This document shows, one piece after another, positions 63,923-64,000 of a DNA stretch of 64,000 nt. The notes beneath the pieces were generated by a model. It had not been told where the DNA came from, made no database searches, and was given only the letters and a program-made list of their open reading frames with translations. Source of the stretch: Leguminivora glycinivorella (Eukaryota > Arthropoda > Insecta > Lepidoptera > Tortricidae); contig NC_062983.1 in NCBI RefSeq assembly GCF_023078275.1, positions 8,735,001 through 8,799,000 on the forward strand, read 5' to 3'. The number at the start of each line of letters is the position of its first letter. Position 1 is the stretch's first letter. Made by a program: the position numbers and the translations under genes.

Positions 63923-63949
63923 GTGAGTGAATACTCTATATACAACATG

Positions 63950-64000
63950 TTCAGTAATGATGCAAGGGACCCATTGGACCCAGGCACTGGTGAAGCTACT
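63950..64000 (+). pseudogene. Array copy K, cut by the window end
   Basis: TTCAGTAATGATGCAAGGGA, then CCAGGCACTGGTGAAGCTACT with a short internal duplication (GGACCCATTGGACCCA). The array continues past the window. Confidence 0.8.

Noticed and set aside
60369..64000. CRISPR-like or coding tandem repeat domain
   Set aside because: The units are exon plus intron fragments of PC2 in a eukaryotic genome; frames stop right after each donor.

Overview
The window looks like a stretch of a lepidopteran (moth or butterfly) nuclear genome: AT-rich, intron-dominated and packed with repeat families typical of that order. These include Lep1-type Helitrons with 5'-TC and CTAG-3' ends inserted between A and T, tRNA-derived SINEs, RTE/jockey-like LINE tails, BEL/Pao retrotransposons, a mariner, hAT-type MITEs and many foldback MITEs. 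No species is assigned.

The only host gene I can support is the prohormone convertase 2 gene (PC2; amontillado/amon in insects), on the + strand. Four consecutive catalytic-domain exons lie at 3290-3378, 20443-20618, 56537-56649 and 60369-60569. They have matching intron phases and join into one open frame that runs from the catalytic His motif (HGTRC) to the catalytic Ser motif (HSGTSAAAPEAAGVFALAL). The oxyanion residue is Asp (WASGDGG), the hallmark of PC2 among convertases. Upstream exons (catalytic Asp, propeptide) and downstream exons (P domain) lie outside the window. The introns are about 17 kb, 36 kb and 3.7 kb long and are filled with nested transposons.

The most striking feature is a set of exon echoes. 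Exon 60369-60569 is followed by a tandem array of at least ten partial copies of its own 3' part plus its GTGAGT donor and intron start. The period is about 160 bp, and the array runs off the window end. Some copies keep the frame and the catalytic serine; alternating copies have lost it. Two copies are split by MITE-like insertions. Weaker, older echoes of the same design (exon 3' part, donor, intron start) follow exon 3290-3378. Two decayed copies of exon 56537-56649 lie a few hundred bases downstream of it.

Layout: 1-2.6 kb BEL/Pao pol and 3' LTR; 3.3-3.7 kb exon with echoes; 3.7-20.4 kb intron with MITEs, SINEs, a tRNA-bearing retroposon, a hAT MITE and a mariner; 20.4 kb second exon; 20.6-56.5 kb giant intron with a 1.4 kb DNA transposon carrying subterminal repeats, a minus-strand BEL/Pao gag with LTR, an RTE fragment, a large tRNA foldback retroposon and a 0.5 kb hexamer satellite; 56.5 kb third exon and pseudo-exons; 60.4 kb catalytic-Ser exon and its array to the end.
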